In this document: positions 38,793-50,474 of the stretch, piece by piece
Numbering within the stretch: the first letter of the stretch is position 1
How the letters are laid out: every line of letters starts with the position of its first letter
Notes under the pieces: model-generated
Told to the model about the DNA's origin: nothing
Database searches by the model: none
What the model saw: only the letters and a program-made list of their open reading frames with translations
Translations under genes and position numbers: made by a program
NCBI GenBank assembly: GCA_907164885.2
Contig: OU015493.1
Coordinates: 48,324,723-48,388,722, forward strand
Length of the DNA: 64,000 bases
Reading direction: 5' to 3'
Source: Dolomedes plantarius
Lineage: Eukaryota > Arthropoda > Arachnida > Araneae > Dolomedidae

Positions 38793-39803
38793 TTGGGATA
38801 CTAACTTCTGCATAGTATTTTAATAGAGCATATCTTTTGTTACTTAATTGTCAAATTATGGTGGGGATCTGTGTATAAAATATTTTTTTATTTGTGAGCA
38901 GCTGTTATTAGGGATAACCACAGTAAAAAATTATTCAAAATATACTATTTAGATTCAGTAATTATTAACAATTGTTATGATATATTGTTTGATTAGTCTA
39001 GGTTAATTTGAAAAATGAGGTGGGTAATATTGACTAGCTGTCAATGTTGAGTGAAATGGCATAGATTATATTATAAAGCGTGAAAAAACACTTAGACTTT
39101 TTGAACCAAGCTTCTAACCCAAATTTAAGTTTTTAAAAAAATATTTTGCTAATGATAGTATTTTCACAGATCTTAACAATGGAATAGAAAACCCGTATAG
39201 TCAACAAATTCATGGATAAACGATTCAGTTCTAAAAGCAAAAAGCCTGGTTTCTGTATACTGTTGTAACATGATTATTATAAAAGTATACAGAAACCAGG
39301 CCTTTTGCTTTTAGGGCTGCATCTTTTATCCATGACTTAGTTGACAATACAGGTGTTATGTTCCATTCCTTAGATCCATGAAAATATTTCCAATTTTAAA
39401 AGTTTCATTAAATTTTTTTTAAAATTTTGGTTAGAAGTTCGGTTTGAAAAGTTAAAAGTATTTTATTGCACTTTGTAAAATAATCTATGCTACTGCACTC
39501 AACATTGACAGCCAGTCAATCTTGGTATGCTTGCATCATTTTTCAACTTAACTTAGATAAACCAAATAATACACCATAAAAAAACCTACACACTTGCAAA
39601 CATAACCTTATTATAGTCAACAATTATTTAATAATTAACTGAACCTAAATAATATATTTTGGAATATTTTTTTACTGCCCTTATCCTTACACTTTATAAT
39701 AACAGCTGCTCACAAAAATATATTTTATGTGACAGATCTCCACCAAAATTTGACAATGAAATAATAAAATTAAATACTAGGCAGAAGTTAGTATTCCAAA
39801 TGA
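38793..39803. repeat. Large imperfect inverted repeat 2
   Basis: The left arm 38,793-39,260 pairs with the right arm 39,285-39,803 around a 24-base loop. The innermost arms are perfect (CCTGGTTTCTGTATAC versus GTATACAGAAACCAGG). Outer phrases such as ATACTAACTTCTGC, GTGAGCAGCTGTTATTA, CTGTCAATGTTGAGTG and AAAAGCCTGG recur in mirror order. The 39,659-39,841 plus frame is a shadow. No transposase or TA/TTAA end is evident. Confidence 0.88.
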
Positions 39804-39837
39804 CATTCAACTACCTATTAGCTCATCAACGAATAAT

Positions 39838-40617
39838 CTAATACATCTAAAAGCAATATTATTATTATTATTACTTCTGTAAGGAATTATGAATGAACCT
39901 CTAACTACTTCTCATGAAATTCTGATAATTAAATTAAAAAATTTTTAACATTAACTATCAAGAGTAAAATAACCCTTGGCATTTTATATCTTTATAATAT
40001 AAAAATATAAAATTTTTTTTGGTAAGCAGTTATGATAAAAGACTTTCACAAGAGTCACGGTTAACTGAAGTCCCTGAACTGCACTTTCAGACATACCTAA
40101 TACTTTAATAACATGCTTGCCAGTTAAAAATATAATGAATAAAGGAAATCAATATCAATCCCCAAATTACTGCAACCAAAGTTTATGAAAATGTTCGGAT
40201 TAGCGTATAAAATATACAAAGAGAAATTTGAAAATTTGAGTTGTTTATTAATTAAGAATTAAGTAATAAAAATATTTTTTATGGTTTTTCATAGAAAAAT
40301 TCAAATTTAAGTACAAAAAATAAATTTAAAAAAAATATATTATCAACTTTGTGATTTTGCCCACAAGTTCACTGCTGAAAAAAATAAAGGATATCTAGAG
40401 AATAAAAAAAAAATGGGTTCAGTGAGGTTAAAATGAACTTACAGATTATGAATCGAGCACACTGCCAAGTGAGTTGTGGAATCTTTTCATGGAAATCACA
40501 ATGTGAAGATGGATTCCAGTTTCAGAATTCTGTAAAGAAACCAATATTTTCTTACAATGCCATAATAAAAATTAGAGTGATTTGTGACACCAAGAAGCAT
40601 TGAAAAGCAGAGTTCAT
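39838..40617. repeat. Segmental direct repeat G, copy 1
   Basis: Collinear with 41,957-42,935: ATCTAATACATC-AAAAGCAAT, TTCACAAGAGTC, AATCCC/CCTGAACTGCACTTTC, CAAAGTTTATGA-AA, TTAGCGT, GCCACAAGT-CACTGCTGAAAA and CCAATATTTTCTTA-AATGCC. It includes an exon-like segment at 40,443-40,529. Confidence 0.85.
40443..40529 (-). other. Exon-like segment A inside direct repeat G
   Basis: On the minus strand TTTCTTTACAG precedes an 87-base segment and GTAAGTTC follows it, a good acceptor and donor. One frame (NSETGIHLHIVISMKRFHN) is open almost to the donor and then meets TAA. The homologous segment at 42,781-42,851 keeps both splice signals while its body has diverged. Whether it is used is unknown. Confidence 0.25.
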
Positions 40618-41956
40618 TATTTATTTATTTATTTTACAAATGCCACACACTACCAAAAATAGCACCTATGCAATCAGTGCACGTGCTCTCCAATACTTCT
40701 CAACAAGATCAGTAAAACATTTTAGTGCAGAGCACTCGTCTATTTGCTTATCAGTGAAATAAAAAAGGTAGTATGACCCCCTTACATGTATACTTTGGAC
40801 CATAGGCGTAGCGTGCTTCTAACATTTGGGACGGATACAAATTGAATTCAGCTAGGGCCCTTCTCAGCGCATTGACTACCGATCGATCCTTAAAATTTGA
40901 AATATGATTTTTTGAAATTGAGTAACAATAGAATTGGTTTGAGTAGTATTCAAAAAGTTATACAATGAGGAAAATAAATGTAATATAAATAAAAGAAGAA
41001 AAAAAATGTAGCATCGAATTTTTGTTATGGATCATATCATTGTTAAAAACTATGTTAGGGCTAAAGACATAATTGGTATTTTCAGTGTCACAGTTTGAAA
41101 AAAATGGGAAAAAACCAACTTTTTAAAAAGTTTTCTACAATTTTCTGATTTAACTGAACCAAAAATTTCTCCTCACATGAATTTTCAAATCAGATTAAGT
41201 GAAAATTACACATAATGGAATATGCACTGAGCATATAATTTAATACCAAAAATTGCCTGGTGATTAAAAGTTGAGAAGTAATCAGACTTTCAATGTGCTG
41301 AATATGTTTAGCACAATATTTAAATAAGACTTTAATATACATGAACTAGATTACTACCTCGCAAAACTTCCAAGAAACAATTTCAACTAACTATTGTATA
41401 ACTTTCCATATAATTTGGCTTTCCATAAAACTCCAACTGATGTTCAGAATCAGTTGAGTTATTTTTCAGGCACAACTTTATCAACATATTTAATTATGAA
41501 ACTTTGAGAAAGTAAAGACAATTTACAATGCATTTCCCCCCATTTTTTAAACAGCTAAACAAGATGCTCAGTGGAATTTTAAAAAATTTAGTACAAATTT
41601 AGTACAGGATCAAAAATATAAAATAATGGTCTATTAGGATTTGAAGGATGATTATATACTTAAACAAGGGGGGTAGCAAAATAGGATATTGTTTAATAAT
41701 AAAGTCAGTTGTTCAGTCAAGAAGTCAATTATTGTATTTTGATGATCAGAAATTTTATGTCTTAGAACATCAAGCAATTCAATTACCACATTTAATACAT
41801 TTTCACCATCACTCATTACTGTTTTCATTTAATCCAAATTCTTTATATAAGTATTAAGACTTAAAATGGAATAAACATGTTTAACAGAGAGAAAAATTTA
41901 TGGCATGCATAAAATTAAATTTTACCAAAATTTAAAATTACTTAGCCCATTAACTA
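40618..41956. other. Non-coding spacer between repeat G copies
   Basis: AT-rich. The plus frame at 41,648-41,857 (69 codons) has no known relatives. A slightly GC-richer piece at 40,780-40,880 is unassigned. Confidence 0.45.
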
Positions 41957-42935
41957 ATGATCTAATACATCCAAAAGCAATTTCCTTTTTACTACTTCTG
42001 TAATGAATTATCAACGAACCTCTAACAACTTATCAGGAAATTCTAAAAATATTTTTAAAATTTTAATGTTAACCATTAAGAATAAATAAAGCTTGGCACT
42101 TCACATTTTCATAATATAAATATCATTTTTCTGTTATTATAAAAGACTCTGTAAACCAGGCGTTTTGCTTTTTGGAACTGTATCTTGTATCCGTGAATTC
42201 ATTGATTATACAGGAGTTCTATTCCATTATTAAGAAAGGGTTATTTCATTCACTTATCAAACACACATTTTGATATAATAAACCACAACTCACAATGGAT
42301 GTCTTATCTACAATTTTATAAACAAACTTTGTCTATGAACACATTTTATATTTTCTAAATAAACCTTGGCATTTTATAATTTTATAATATAAATCTCTTT
42401 TTTTGGCAAGAGTTAAAGTCTTTCACAAGAGTCGTGTTAAATGAAATCCCCGGACTGCACTTTCTCACTCACTTAAAACCTTAACAACAAGCTTCACAGT
42501 TAAAAAAGAATAAATAAAGAAAATCAATATTCTATCCACAAATTATTGAGACCAAAGTTTATGAGAAAGTTCAGATTAGCGTCTAAGTTAAAAAAACTAA
42601 TTTGAAATTTTTAGTTGTTTAATAAATATTTTTAGTTTTTTTCATAGAAAAAATTTAATTAGTTAAAAATAAATCTAAAAAAATATTAAAAACAGTGATT
42701 TGGGCCACAAGTCCACTGCTGAAAATAAAAGTATATCTCGAGAATAAAAAAAGGTAGGCTCAGTGGCGTTAAAAACTTACGCAGGTTATGAGATCCAAGT
42801 GGTATTTGTCTTTCAAGCCTGAAGCTCTGAATAGATACCAGTTTCAAAATTCTGTAAAAAAAACCAATATTTTCTTATAATGCCATAATAAAAATTTAAT
42901 GTTTTATCAAACCAAGAAGTATTGAAAAGTAGAGT
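41957..42935. repeat. Segmental direct repeat G, copy 2
   Basis: Same order of phrases as 39,838-40,617, but longer. An extra piece at about 42,145-42,230 (ACCAGGCGTTTTGCTTTTTGG, ATACAGGAGTTCTATTCCATT) is a third copy of the module at the centre of inverted repeat 2. A further related piece with ATTTTGGAATAATTTTCACTGCC stands at about 43,275, matching 39,655. Confidence 0.85.
42781..42851 (-). other. Exon-like segment B inside direct repeat G
   Basis: On the minus strand TTTTTTTTACAG precedes a 71-base segment and GTAAGTTT follows. The frame ILKLVSIQSFRLERQIPLGS is open throughout, and its phase would join the candidate terminal exon at 37,588 without a stop. The segment contains no ATG, and other frames stop. 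Confidence 0.25.
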
Positions 42936-43492
42936 TCTTTATAAACTTGCTTATCACTAATATAAAAAGGGGAAAAGAAACTAATTTTACCCTTTATATA
43001 TATATATTAAGCCAATAAGTTCACATTTATTTTGCACAGCATGACAACAAAATAATTTCCAAAAGACCTTTAGAGATGAACAGCTTATAGATAGTTATTG
43101 AGAACATTCTCAGATTTATAAAAACTCTTATCGTACAATATCTATTACAATAAAGCAATTTTTTGTATGTACACATTCTGATAATCTACAAATCTATATA
43201 CTTATAAATATATAATTTAAAAACATGGAATGCAAATTAATAAGTTAAGAAACAATTTATGTATCTAAATAGTCTATTTTGGAATAATTTTCACTGCCAT
43301 CATCTCTAATAACACTGATAAAAGTGATTTCAAACACGATACAAATTAGAAAATTAAATGCACGTGGCATCTATATTGACACAAATTTAAAACTCTAAAC
43401 TTCTCATTACTCCAGAGGTTCTTTGAATGAATTCAGGAATACAATGGAGTTCACATACATACAAAAATTAATAATTCTTGAAAATATATATA

Positions 43493-43868
43493 CACTCAAT
43501 TGCAAGAATATATACACTCAGTTGCAAAAAGTATGCACCATTATGTTATTCCTAAAGAGTGAAATTGTTTTATTTTATATCTTCAGAGAGAGTAGAAATA
43601 TAATCTAAATATCAAAGCCAGTTCAAAATATTGATTAATAGCAATTGAAATTCAAAATGTTCCTTAAATAAGCTTTTTATTTAATGAGATATTCAAAATA
43701 AAAAAATGCTCCAATATTTGCTATTGTTTCAATATTTACTTGACATGTGGATACTGATTAAACAATATTTTGATCTGGTTTTGAAATTTTGAATATATCT
43801 TTGCTCTCGATAGACATAAAGAAATTTCACCCAGTAGGAATAACATATACATATATAGCAATTGAGTG
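43493..43868. mobile_element. Tc1-type MITE, 376 bp, TA-flanked
   Basis: The ends CACTCAATTGC and (reverse complement of the right end) CACTCAATTGC are identical for 11 bp. Inner ATGTTATTCCTA and GTGAAATT words are also mirrored, and TA flanks both sides (43,491-43,492 and 43,869-43,870). The left end carries a second, internal terminus-like CACTCAGTTGCAAAAAGTAT at about 43,516. The interior is an imperfect palindrome with no protein. CACTCAGTTGCAAAAAGTATGC recalls Tc1-like termini. Confidence 0.8.
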
Positions 43869-43949
43869 TACACATAGAACATTATAAATAGAATTTTTAA
43901 AAAATTATATTTTAAGGCTATTAAGATTATACATGAAAAATACCTATTA

Positions 43950-44880
43950 GTGTTTAGCATTTAAATTAAAATATATAATTATACTAAATACATTCTTTTA
44001 AATTATGAACACAAAAATTTTAAGAATATTTGTTCTTTATTTCTTTATAATGTATAAAATGCAGTGTATTTTATAAAGTTTACTCAAAACACAATTTGAT
44101 AAGGAATTCAATAGATCCTTTTGTATGATTTACAAGTTCATTTTTAGAATCTTTTATAATGTGGAACGTTTTTGAATCCATCTTTTAACATTTAGACATG
44201 GATAATTTGTTGCCTATTGATACCTGGCAATAAGAACATTGTAAAATATATTTAATAGGAAAATGGACAATTTTTCCACCATTGAATACTATGCATGAAT
44301 TTACTATGGAGGAATCATGTGTAACTGATTTATCAATCCAGTAGTAAAAAAATGTTTAATTTGGATTAACATATTAAAAAAAATTTCATTATAATTTTCT
44401 TTCAAATTTCTTTAAAGAAATAAAATGGAAAATATTATACTGGAAATGAAAATACATTTTTATTTTTCAACTATGTAGATTTGGAATTGATATTTGTGTC
44501 ATGTATTTTATACTTTCTAAAGGATATAAAAATCTAAATAGTGCGTACAAATTACAATTCTAAATATTAATTTAATTAGCAAATACTTAAGACTTTCACA
44601 AGAGTCCATTTACTTCCTTTGTCCATCTAAAATATTAACTGAAACACGAATCTTAAATTATTCCGAAACAAAATGTTTTTATTTATACATACGAAAGTGC
44701 TCGTAAGTGCCATAAGTATTGCTAATTCAATACACTCAGTTCAGTAGAGTTTGATCTGAAATATGGTCAATTCATATATAACTTGGATTAAAACACTATC
44801 TTATAACAGAAATAGAATAATGTTCACTATGTAAGGGTGTTAAATAAAATCTAAAGGCAATAATTTAAGACTAACGAATG
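43950..44880. other. AT-rich non-coding stretch
   Basis: Nothing recognised. Confidence 0.5.
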
Positions 44881-44888
44881 AAACTTAC

Positions 44889-44995
44889 TTGTGGATTAAT
44901 TTCAACGAACTTGTAATCAATCTTTAATGGCGCCTTTTCAATCACGTGCAACTGAATGTCCAATCAGATGACACTAGTGCATTGTAGTATGACGA
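44889..44995 (-). promoter_or_regulatory. Possible promoter / first exon
   Basis: A locally CpG-rich patch in AT-rich DNA holds CCAATCAG (44,961-44,968), a CACGTG E-box (about 44,942-44,949), GGCGCC, and on the minus strand ends with CCACAA then GTAAGTTT, a strong donor. It lies upstream (minus sense) of exon-like segments A and B and the terminal exon candidate, so a minus-strand spliced transcript is conceivable. No in-frame ATG is visible, so it would be a 5' UTR or non-coding RNA. Confidence 0.25.
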
Positions 44996-45119
44996 GGCGA
45001 AAAAAAAGATGGTTTGAAATTTCATTATGCTATAGCTTTCAAAAGCTGCCTTTTGGTATTGAATATAAAATTTTATTGCTCTACTGAAATATTTTTCAGG
45101 TGCTTCAAAATAGATATTT

Positions 45120-45778
45120 TTGTGAAATGAGATAAAATTCTTTTTTTCTGTTTATTTTATGGTATATTAAATTAATAATATATATTTTTTGTAAATAAAA
45201 TATTCAAAATATTTTTACAAGAAACTTAGGTATTTCTAAGTATTTCTAATTTTTAGATGTCATTACAGAACAACTGATTTTGTAGAATTTCGCAATTTTC
45301 ATCATCTTAATTTTACAGTAGTATATTCTTATAATACACATTGGAATGAAAAAAACAATTTTTAATTAACGGACCTTAGTTAAAATAAACAAATCACATT
45401 TATTTAGAAAAATATTAATGTAATGTCTTTAAAGGCAAAGTGTTATTTTGAAATAAACATTCATATTTTTCAAAAGTCCATAGTAATCATACATGGTTTG
45501 CTTTACTTATTTCACTGACACATTGAATTGCTTTCTGTTTGTCATCAGAAATATGCCTCTTCATAGGAAGTCCTGTTACTTTAACATCATTCCATTCAAT
45601 CATATCAATATAATCCTTGGCATCAAAGTTTATACGTTGAAATAAAAACTTTTTGATGCCACCTTCATTTTCAGCCCTTGCTTTTAGATTCCGGGGTAAT
45701 CCAAGCTCTCTCTTACATGACTGCGATCATCTGATATCATACAAAGGACGAGATTTTCAGAAGCAGATTTCTGGCACT
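45120..45778 (-). pseudogene. Inverted, internally deleted copy of the transposase-like element
   Basis: The minus strand reads ELGLPRNLKARAENEGG, KKFLFQRINFDAKDYIDM and HISDDKQKAIQCVSEISKAN, then a stop near 45,497. This is the same protein as at 46,430-46,900 on the plus strand, but better preserved. It continues into non-coding sequence matching 48,245-48,545. Compared with the plus copy it lacks the HTQAVER segment and about 1.28 kb of later insert. It abuts the plus copy head to head near 45,780. Confidence 0.75.
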
Positions 45779-45809
45779 GGAAAATGTATATAAGATAGCA
45801 TAATAGCAT

Positions 45810-46900
45810 TTTTCAATGACAACAACCAGAATTTAAACATTACTGTAATTGGAATGGGTGGAACTGCCGTGAACACTGGATTGAATAATGATGTGGTTCG
45901 TTTATTTGAAAAGGAATTAAGAAGGCCACTGCAGTGGTTGATTTGTCTATTTCATGGAAATGAACTGCGCCTACGTCCTAATTTGGAGGAGAAATAGGTA
46001 AACAACTAGAAAACTGCTATGAACTTCCAGTAATTGAATTATCACTTATTGAAAATGGCATTCCATTACTAGAAATTAAGGATGATTTAAGTGTGGACCC
46101 AAAATATTTGTTAGAAATGTCTAATGCAATCTCTGTTGGAAGGTGCTCTTCTGATTTGTCTATGAGAAAACCAGGAAAACTTTGTTATTCATGATAGCTT
46201 ACATTAGCAAACCAAATACTTCACTTGTATGTGGGAACAGAATGTACTGCAAAAAAATCTCCGAATACTGACTGAGTACATTTTGTAAGTATATGCATCT
46301 GTTTCGTTTCACATAAAGCGGAAACTATCTTATATCCATGGATCGAAGCACTTGTGGAAACTTGTAAGCTATTCACGTTACCTCCATCAGACTCTTAAAA
46401 ATGTAATTGACCCAGTCATTCAAAGAAATTCGTACTTCGCTGCTTCTGAAAATCTCCTCTTATGTATGATATCAGTTGATCGCAGCCACGTAAGACAGCT
46501 TGGATTACGCCGGATTCTAAAAGCAAGGACTGAAAAATGAAGGGGGCATTGGAAAGTTTTAAGTTCAACGTATAAACTTTGATGCCAAGGATTATATTGA
46601 TATGATTGTACGTAAAGATGTTAAAGTAACAGAACGAGGCATATTTCTGATTATAAACTAGGAAGCAAAATAATCTGATCAGGAGAGTCAACGTACTGAC
46701 TTCAGCAATTTTCCATGTCACACACAAGCAGTAGAAAGGATTGTTAAATTCGTTACCGAGTCACCCTTACCCGTCCGTGGCACTTCTGCAAGAGTTGCAT
46801 TGATAAAAACGAAAATACATTCTCAAAAGATAATGCCAAAATTTAATAATAAAAAACAAAACAAAACACAATTCAATGTGTCAGTGAAATAAGTAATGGA
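45810..46900 (+). pseudogene. Transposase-like protein relic (VNTG / RPLQWLIC / HTQAVER family)
   Basis: Plus-strand pieces in order: NITVIGMGGTAVNTG, RPLQWLICLFHGNELRL (stop at about 45,997), GKQLENCYELPVIELSLIE, DPKYLLEMSNAISVG (stop about 46,195), LANQILHLYVGTE, SRYLHQTLKNVIDPVIQRNS, LGLRRILKART (stop 46,540) and NFPCHTQAVERIVKFVTES. I recognise this as a protein recurrent in arthropod genomes and probably transposon-encoded, but I cannot name its superfamily. At least four breaks show it is dead. The frame at 46,352-46,540 is one of its pieces. Confidence 0.65.
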
Positions 46901-47102
46901 AACCATGTGTGATTACTATGGACTTTTGAAAAACATGAATTTCTTTTTTTTCAAAATAACGTTTAACATCCCCAATCTCAAAGAACTTTTTAATCTTATG
47001 CACAGTAAGTGTGCGTTTAAATTTTCTTCTACACCCACTTTTGATTATATTCCTAAATCTGAAAAAGTTAAACCTCTGAATCAGGCTGATGAGCTTAAAG
47101 CA

Positions 47103-47175
47103 GGGTGTTTAACCTTTTGCAGCATCTGGGCCACATGGTAAATTTTTTCAAGGCAGGCGGGCCGCATAAAAAAGT
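47103..47175 (+). repeat. hAT-like terminus fragment
   Basis: CAGGGTGTTTAACCTTTTGC followed by CTGGGCC and GGCGGGCCGC resembles hAT elements ending CAGGGGTGTCCAACC with GGGCCGC words inside, related in style to the element at 13,024. No right end or 8-bp duplication found. Confidence 0.45.
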
Positions 47176-47884
47176 CAACTACATTCAAAAGTTTAGTTTT
47201 ATTATGAAAATGAAAAATACATTGTATATGTAATGTATAAAATATTATAATCTTGGTATGCAATGTGATGTGGTAATTTTGAACGAAATCGAACATAATG
47301 TGATTTTTTAAATTTGGGTTGGTCTAAAGCGAATTGCTCTCGAACTTAACTAGCATTAATGATCGAATCAATCTCTCAAACCAATTTTCTATCCTAGGAA
47401 ACTGTCGTAATCCGGAGGAAAGAAATTCCCGCTGCTAATGATGAATTTCCTGTTAGGCGGGAAACCAAACCTGAGCCATGTTTTTTTTTTTTAATGGCGG
47501 AAGGGTACAAAGATACCCTCAACAAAATGTACAACCTAGTCAAAATTCAATATCCCAAATCAATTTCATGAAACTTTCTCAAAATCTTATCTGAAAACAT
47601 TACTGCAATTGGATTAATATCGGACCTTTCAAAATTACTTAATTTACTTACGCATTGAATTTTTTTGGAAAAAAAAATCCCAAAACCGAACGGCCACTTA
47701 AAAATTAAAAATTTATGTTCCGATCTTAATATTTCAAATCTTACCCAGTCCATTAATTGTTCACAGGTTAATTCTGATAGTGTTATTCTGATAGTGTGGT
47801 TTCTGATAGTGTTTAACATTTTTCCTTTATTTTTCTGTTCCATGCGAGGCAGTTTCCTCTTATTGAAGTTCCACACTTGATACC

Positions 47885-47990
47885 CTATCAGGGAATGCTG
47901 GTGTGGGGCGTTCGTTTTTGCTTCCCATGCTTCAGTCCTCGGTTCGATCCTGCAAAGTGCAGTTCTGTTATCTGTACTCACGGATGTTCA
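47885..47990 (+). repeat. Possible tRNA-derived SINE fragment
   Basis: GGTTCGATCC at 47,941-47,950 is an excellent polymerase III B box, preceded about 50 bases earlier by a weak A-box-like GGTGTGGGGCG. No tail or target duplication is clear, and it does not fold as a tRNA. Confidence 0.35.
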
Positions 47991-48243
47991 AACCTGCCAA
48001 TTTAATTTATTAAATATAACTTACTTATTATTTTAAACTTAATTGCCTTATTTTTTATTTCTAACATTTATTTAAACTAATTTTTTTGCCTTTTTTTTTC
48101 TTATTGTAAATATTATTTCTCGTATCCTGATTCAATTACAAAAAAAACAATGTAATATATATTCTTCAATGTACGTACTGAGGATAAAGGGTCTTATTTT
48201 TTGATATTTTTGGTGTCTCATGACATCTACTGTCTATGTCTCT

Positions 48244-48560
48244 GACATTACATTACATTAATATTTTTCTAAATATGTGTGATTTGTTTATTTTAACTAA
48301 GGTCTGTAAATTTAAAATTCTTTTTCTTTCATTCAAATTTGTATTATAAGAATATGTTACTGTAAAATTAATACGATGAAATTCGAGAAAAAATTCTACA
48401 AAATCAGTTGTTTTATAATGGCATCTAACAATTAGAAATACTTAGAATATGTAAATTTCCTGAAAAATATATTTTGAATATTTTATCTACAAAAATATAT
48501 ATTATTATTTTAATATACTATAGAAGAAATTTAAAAAAATACAAATTTTATCACTATTTC
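48244..48560 (+). repeat. 3' flank of the transposase-like element
   Basis: Matches the minus strand of 45,120-45,440 collinearly (TTTGTTTATTTTAACTAAGGTC, GTATTATAAGAATAT, ATTCTACAAAATCAGTTGTT, TTGAATATTTTAT-TACAAAA). Marks the 3' non-coding end of the element shared by both copies. Confidence 0.75.
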
Positions 48561-48834
48561 CTCTCTTATAAATAAAGAGTGGTGAAACAAGGACCCATTT
48601 TTAAGTAGATATTTAATTTCTCCAGTAATATATAAAATTGAAACTAATTTTCATCTGTTTTTATAAGCTTCTAGGGAGTTAAAAACATACACACAGAATA
48701 CAATCTTTACATACAAGGAAAATTATGTAAATTTTCCGCGTAAAAGAAGTTTCACAACAATGAAATAAATATTTTTGAAAAGTCTGTTAAATTTAATCTT
48801 CGCCTTCCCTTTCAAATCCATAATTCTGATGCAG

Positions 48835-49073
48835 ATATCTGTTACTTGTGGTTACGAATCGGAGGTACAGTTCCGGGACGATGCAGGGTAAACGATTTCG
48901 GTGCGATTCATATCAACCCATAACAGGCCCTGAAACACGTAAACGGAAAGCGTTTCCTCTTCGGAGGTTCGTAAACAACCCGCCAGTGGCCCGACAAAAT
49001 TCTCCCGTACTTGTCGTTCAACCGGTGCCTCCAGCACTGGCCCGATAAGCTGCCGTCAGTCCTGTGTTTGTTG
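48835..49073. repeat. GC-rich block, family A copy 2
   Basis: On the minus strand this starts, right after the TA tract, TACCCAACAAACACAGGACT and runs on with GGGCCAGTGCTGG and similar GC-rich words. The first 16 bases equal those of the block at 36,291 and the TA junction is the same, in the opposite orientation. The two 60-66 codon frames here are compositional. Confidence 0.65.
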
Positions 49074-49248
<175 letters not shown>

Positions 49249-49392
49249 GGTGCGCAGAAAGAATGTACCAAGGTTATAAATAAATTAATTAATAAAAATA
49301 TAACATAAATAATAATATTAAAATAATAATTAATAATAAATAAATAAATAATGTTTTTTAATTTTATTTTTCTCAGGTATAAAATATTTCCT

Positions 49393-49443
49393 TATATATA
49401 TATATATATGTGTGTGTATGTGTGTGTAGAGAGAGAGAGAGAA
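49393..49443. repeat. Compound (TA)n(TG)n(GA)n microsatellite
   Basis: Short TA, TG and GA runs in succession, then mixed sequence. Confidence 0.9.
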
Positions 49444-50474
49444 AGGAAGAAAAATTTCAGTTAGAGAATCTTTCGCTCAGACAGAGCGGTCAAAACCAAC
49501 GGCTAACCTTCCAAATTATCTCTATAATCGTCTCCGTGTATCTGAAACATCCGTTCTCCTATACTGATGCATAAGCCTAGTGTATGTTTCGTTCCTAAAA
49601 GCAACTGTTGACGACATAAGCGCCAATGAAAAGGACTGCAGTATGAATGAGTAGCTGGAGTTGAGGAACAAGGGCAGTTTGGATCGTTTTTAACTCGTCT
49701 CCCTAAAGTTATGCGTCTGTATGTCCTCTTCTTGGCGGATCAGTCTGGTGCATCATAGACATTTAAACTGCAATGACAGTCCAGTGCGGTTTCGTTGGCG
49801 AATTTTGGACTAGTCCAACTAGGCCGTAGCCTAGAGCATATTCTTAACTTAATTAAAATAGTTATAAATGAAGTTTGATTAGCTTGAATAGTTATAAATA
49901 AGTTTGATTTTCTTTTAAATAAAAAATAATGAACATTCTTTTAATAGATGAAAAAATAGTAACAGTTATAAAAATAACCTTATTTCCAAGATAATAAGGT
50001 GTAGCTCGGACCAGAAGTTTATTATATTAGTTTGTAAATGAAATCCATACAAGAAGATCCGTAATATTAGAGTACGCAGTAGCTCTATTCCGATATATGT
50101 CGTATGATATAGCATGATAACCTTTCCACAACAAATATTTTCAGGTAAATGGTAAACGTACATGATTAATGGGTTATCCTATAGATGGTAAACATTTATA
50201 CTTTTCCTATTGCTTTCAAATTAATTGGAAGGGCGGGGGACGAGCGAATTATGATCCAGGATTCCAAAAGTGCTAAATCTGCTACTGGGTGGTTTGCAGA
50301 ATACCAAGTATGTCGGGATAGATAATCCAAATTTTGTGGGTTTTTAACCGTAAATGAGTAAATTTCTGTGGTACTGAGGTCCCTCTTTCTTGGGGTGACA
50401 TCTTTTTTGACAACAAATCTCATTATTCTTAGCATTAGATCTAGTAGCATTAGTCTCATTAACCATAGCATTAG
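49444..50474. other. Unassigned stretch
   Basis: GC-balanced at 49,470-49,840, AT-rich after. GCATTAGATCTAG occurs twice near 50,430 and 50,470. The 121-codon minus frame at 50,196-50,561 shows no known domain. No gene claimed. Confidence 0.4.

Larger units (their letters stand above)
46965..48243. other. Insert of about 1.28 kb within the transposase-like element
   Basis: The inverted copy at 45,120-45,778 runs straight from CAAAATAAC to ACATTACATTAAT, whereas here the two are about 1.28 kb apart, so this block was inserted (or lost there). It holds a hAT-like end at 47,103 and a tRNA-like piece near 47,890-47,990. Frames 47,547-47,981 (minus) and 47,665-47,880 (plus) have no recognisable family. 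Confidence 0.55.

Noticed and set aside
44889..44960. Glutathione S-transferase-like exon (IDYKFVEINPQ on the minus strand)
   Set aside because: The resemblance is limited to a few residues, an upstream in-frame stop is close, and no further domain follows.
47941..47950. tRNA gene at a perfect B box
   Set aside because: The A box is weak and no cloverleaf forms around it; kept only as a possible SINE fragment.
47547..47981. 144-codon minus frame as a gene
   Set aside because: It spans the tRNA-like piece and AT-rich insert, has low-complexity composition and no family resemblance.
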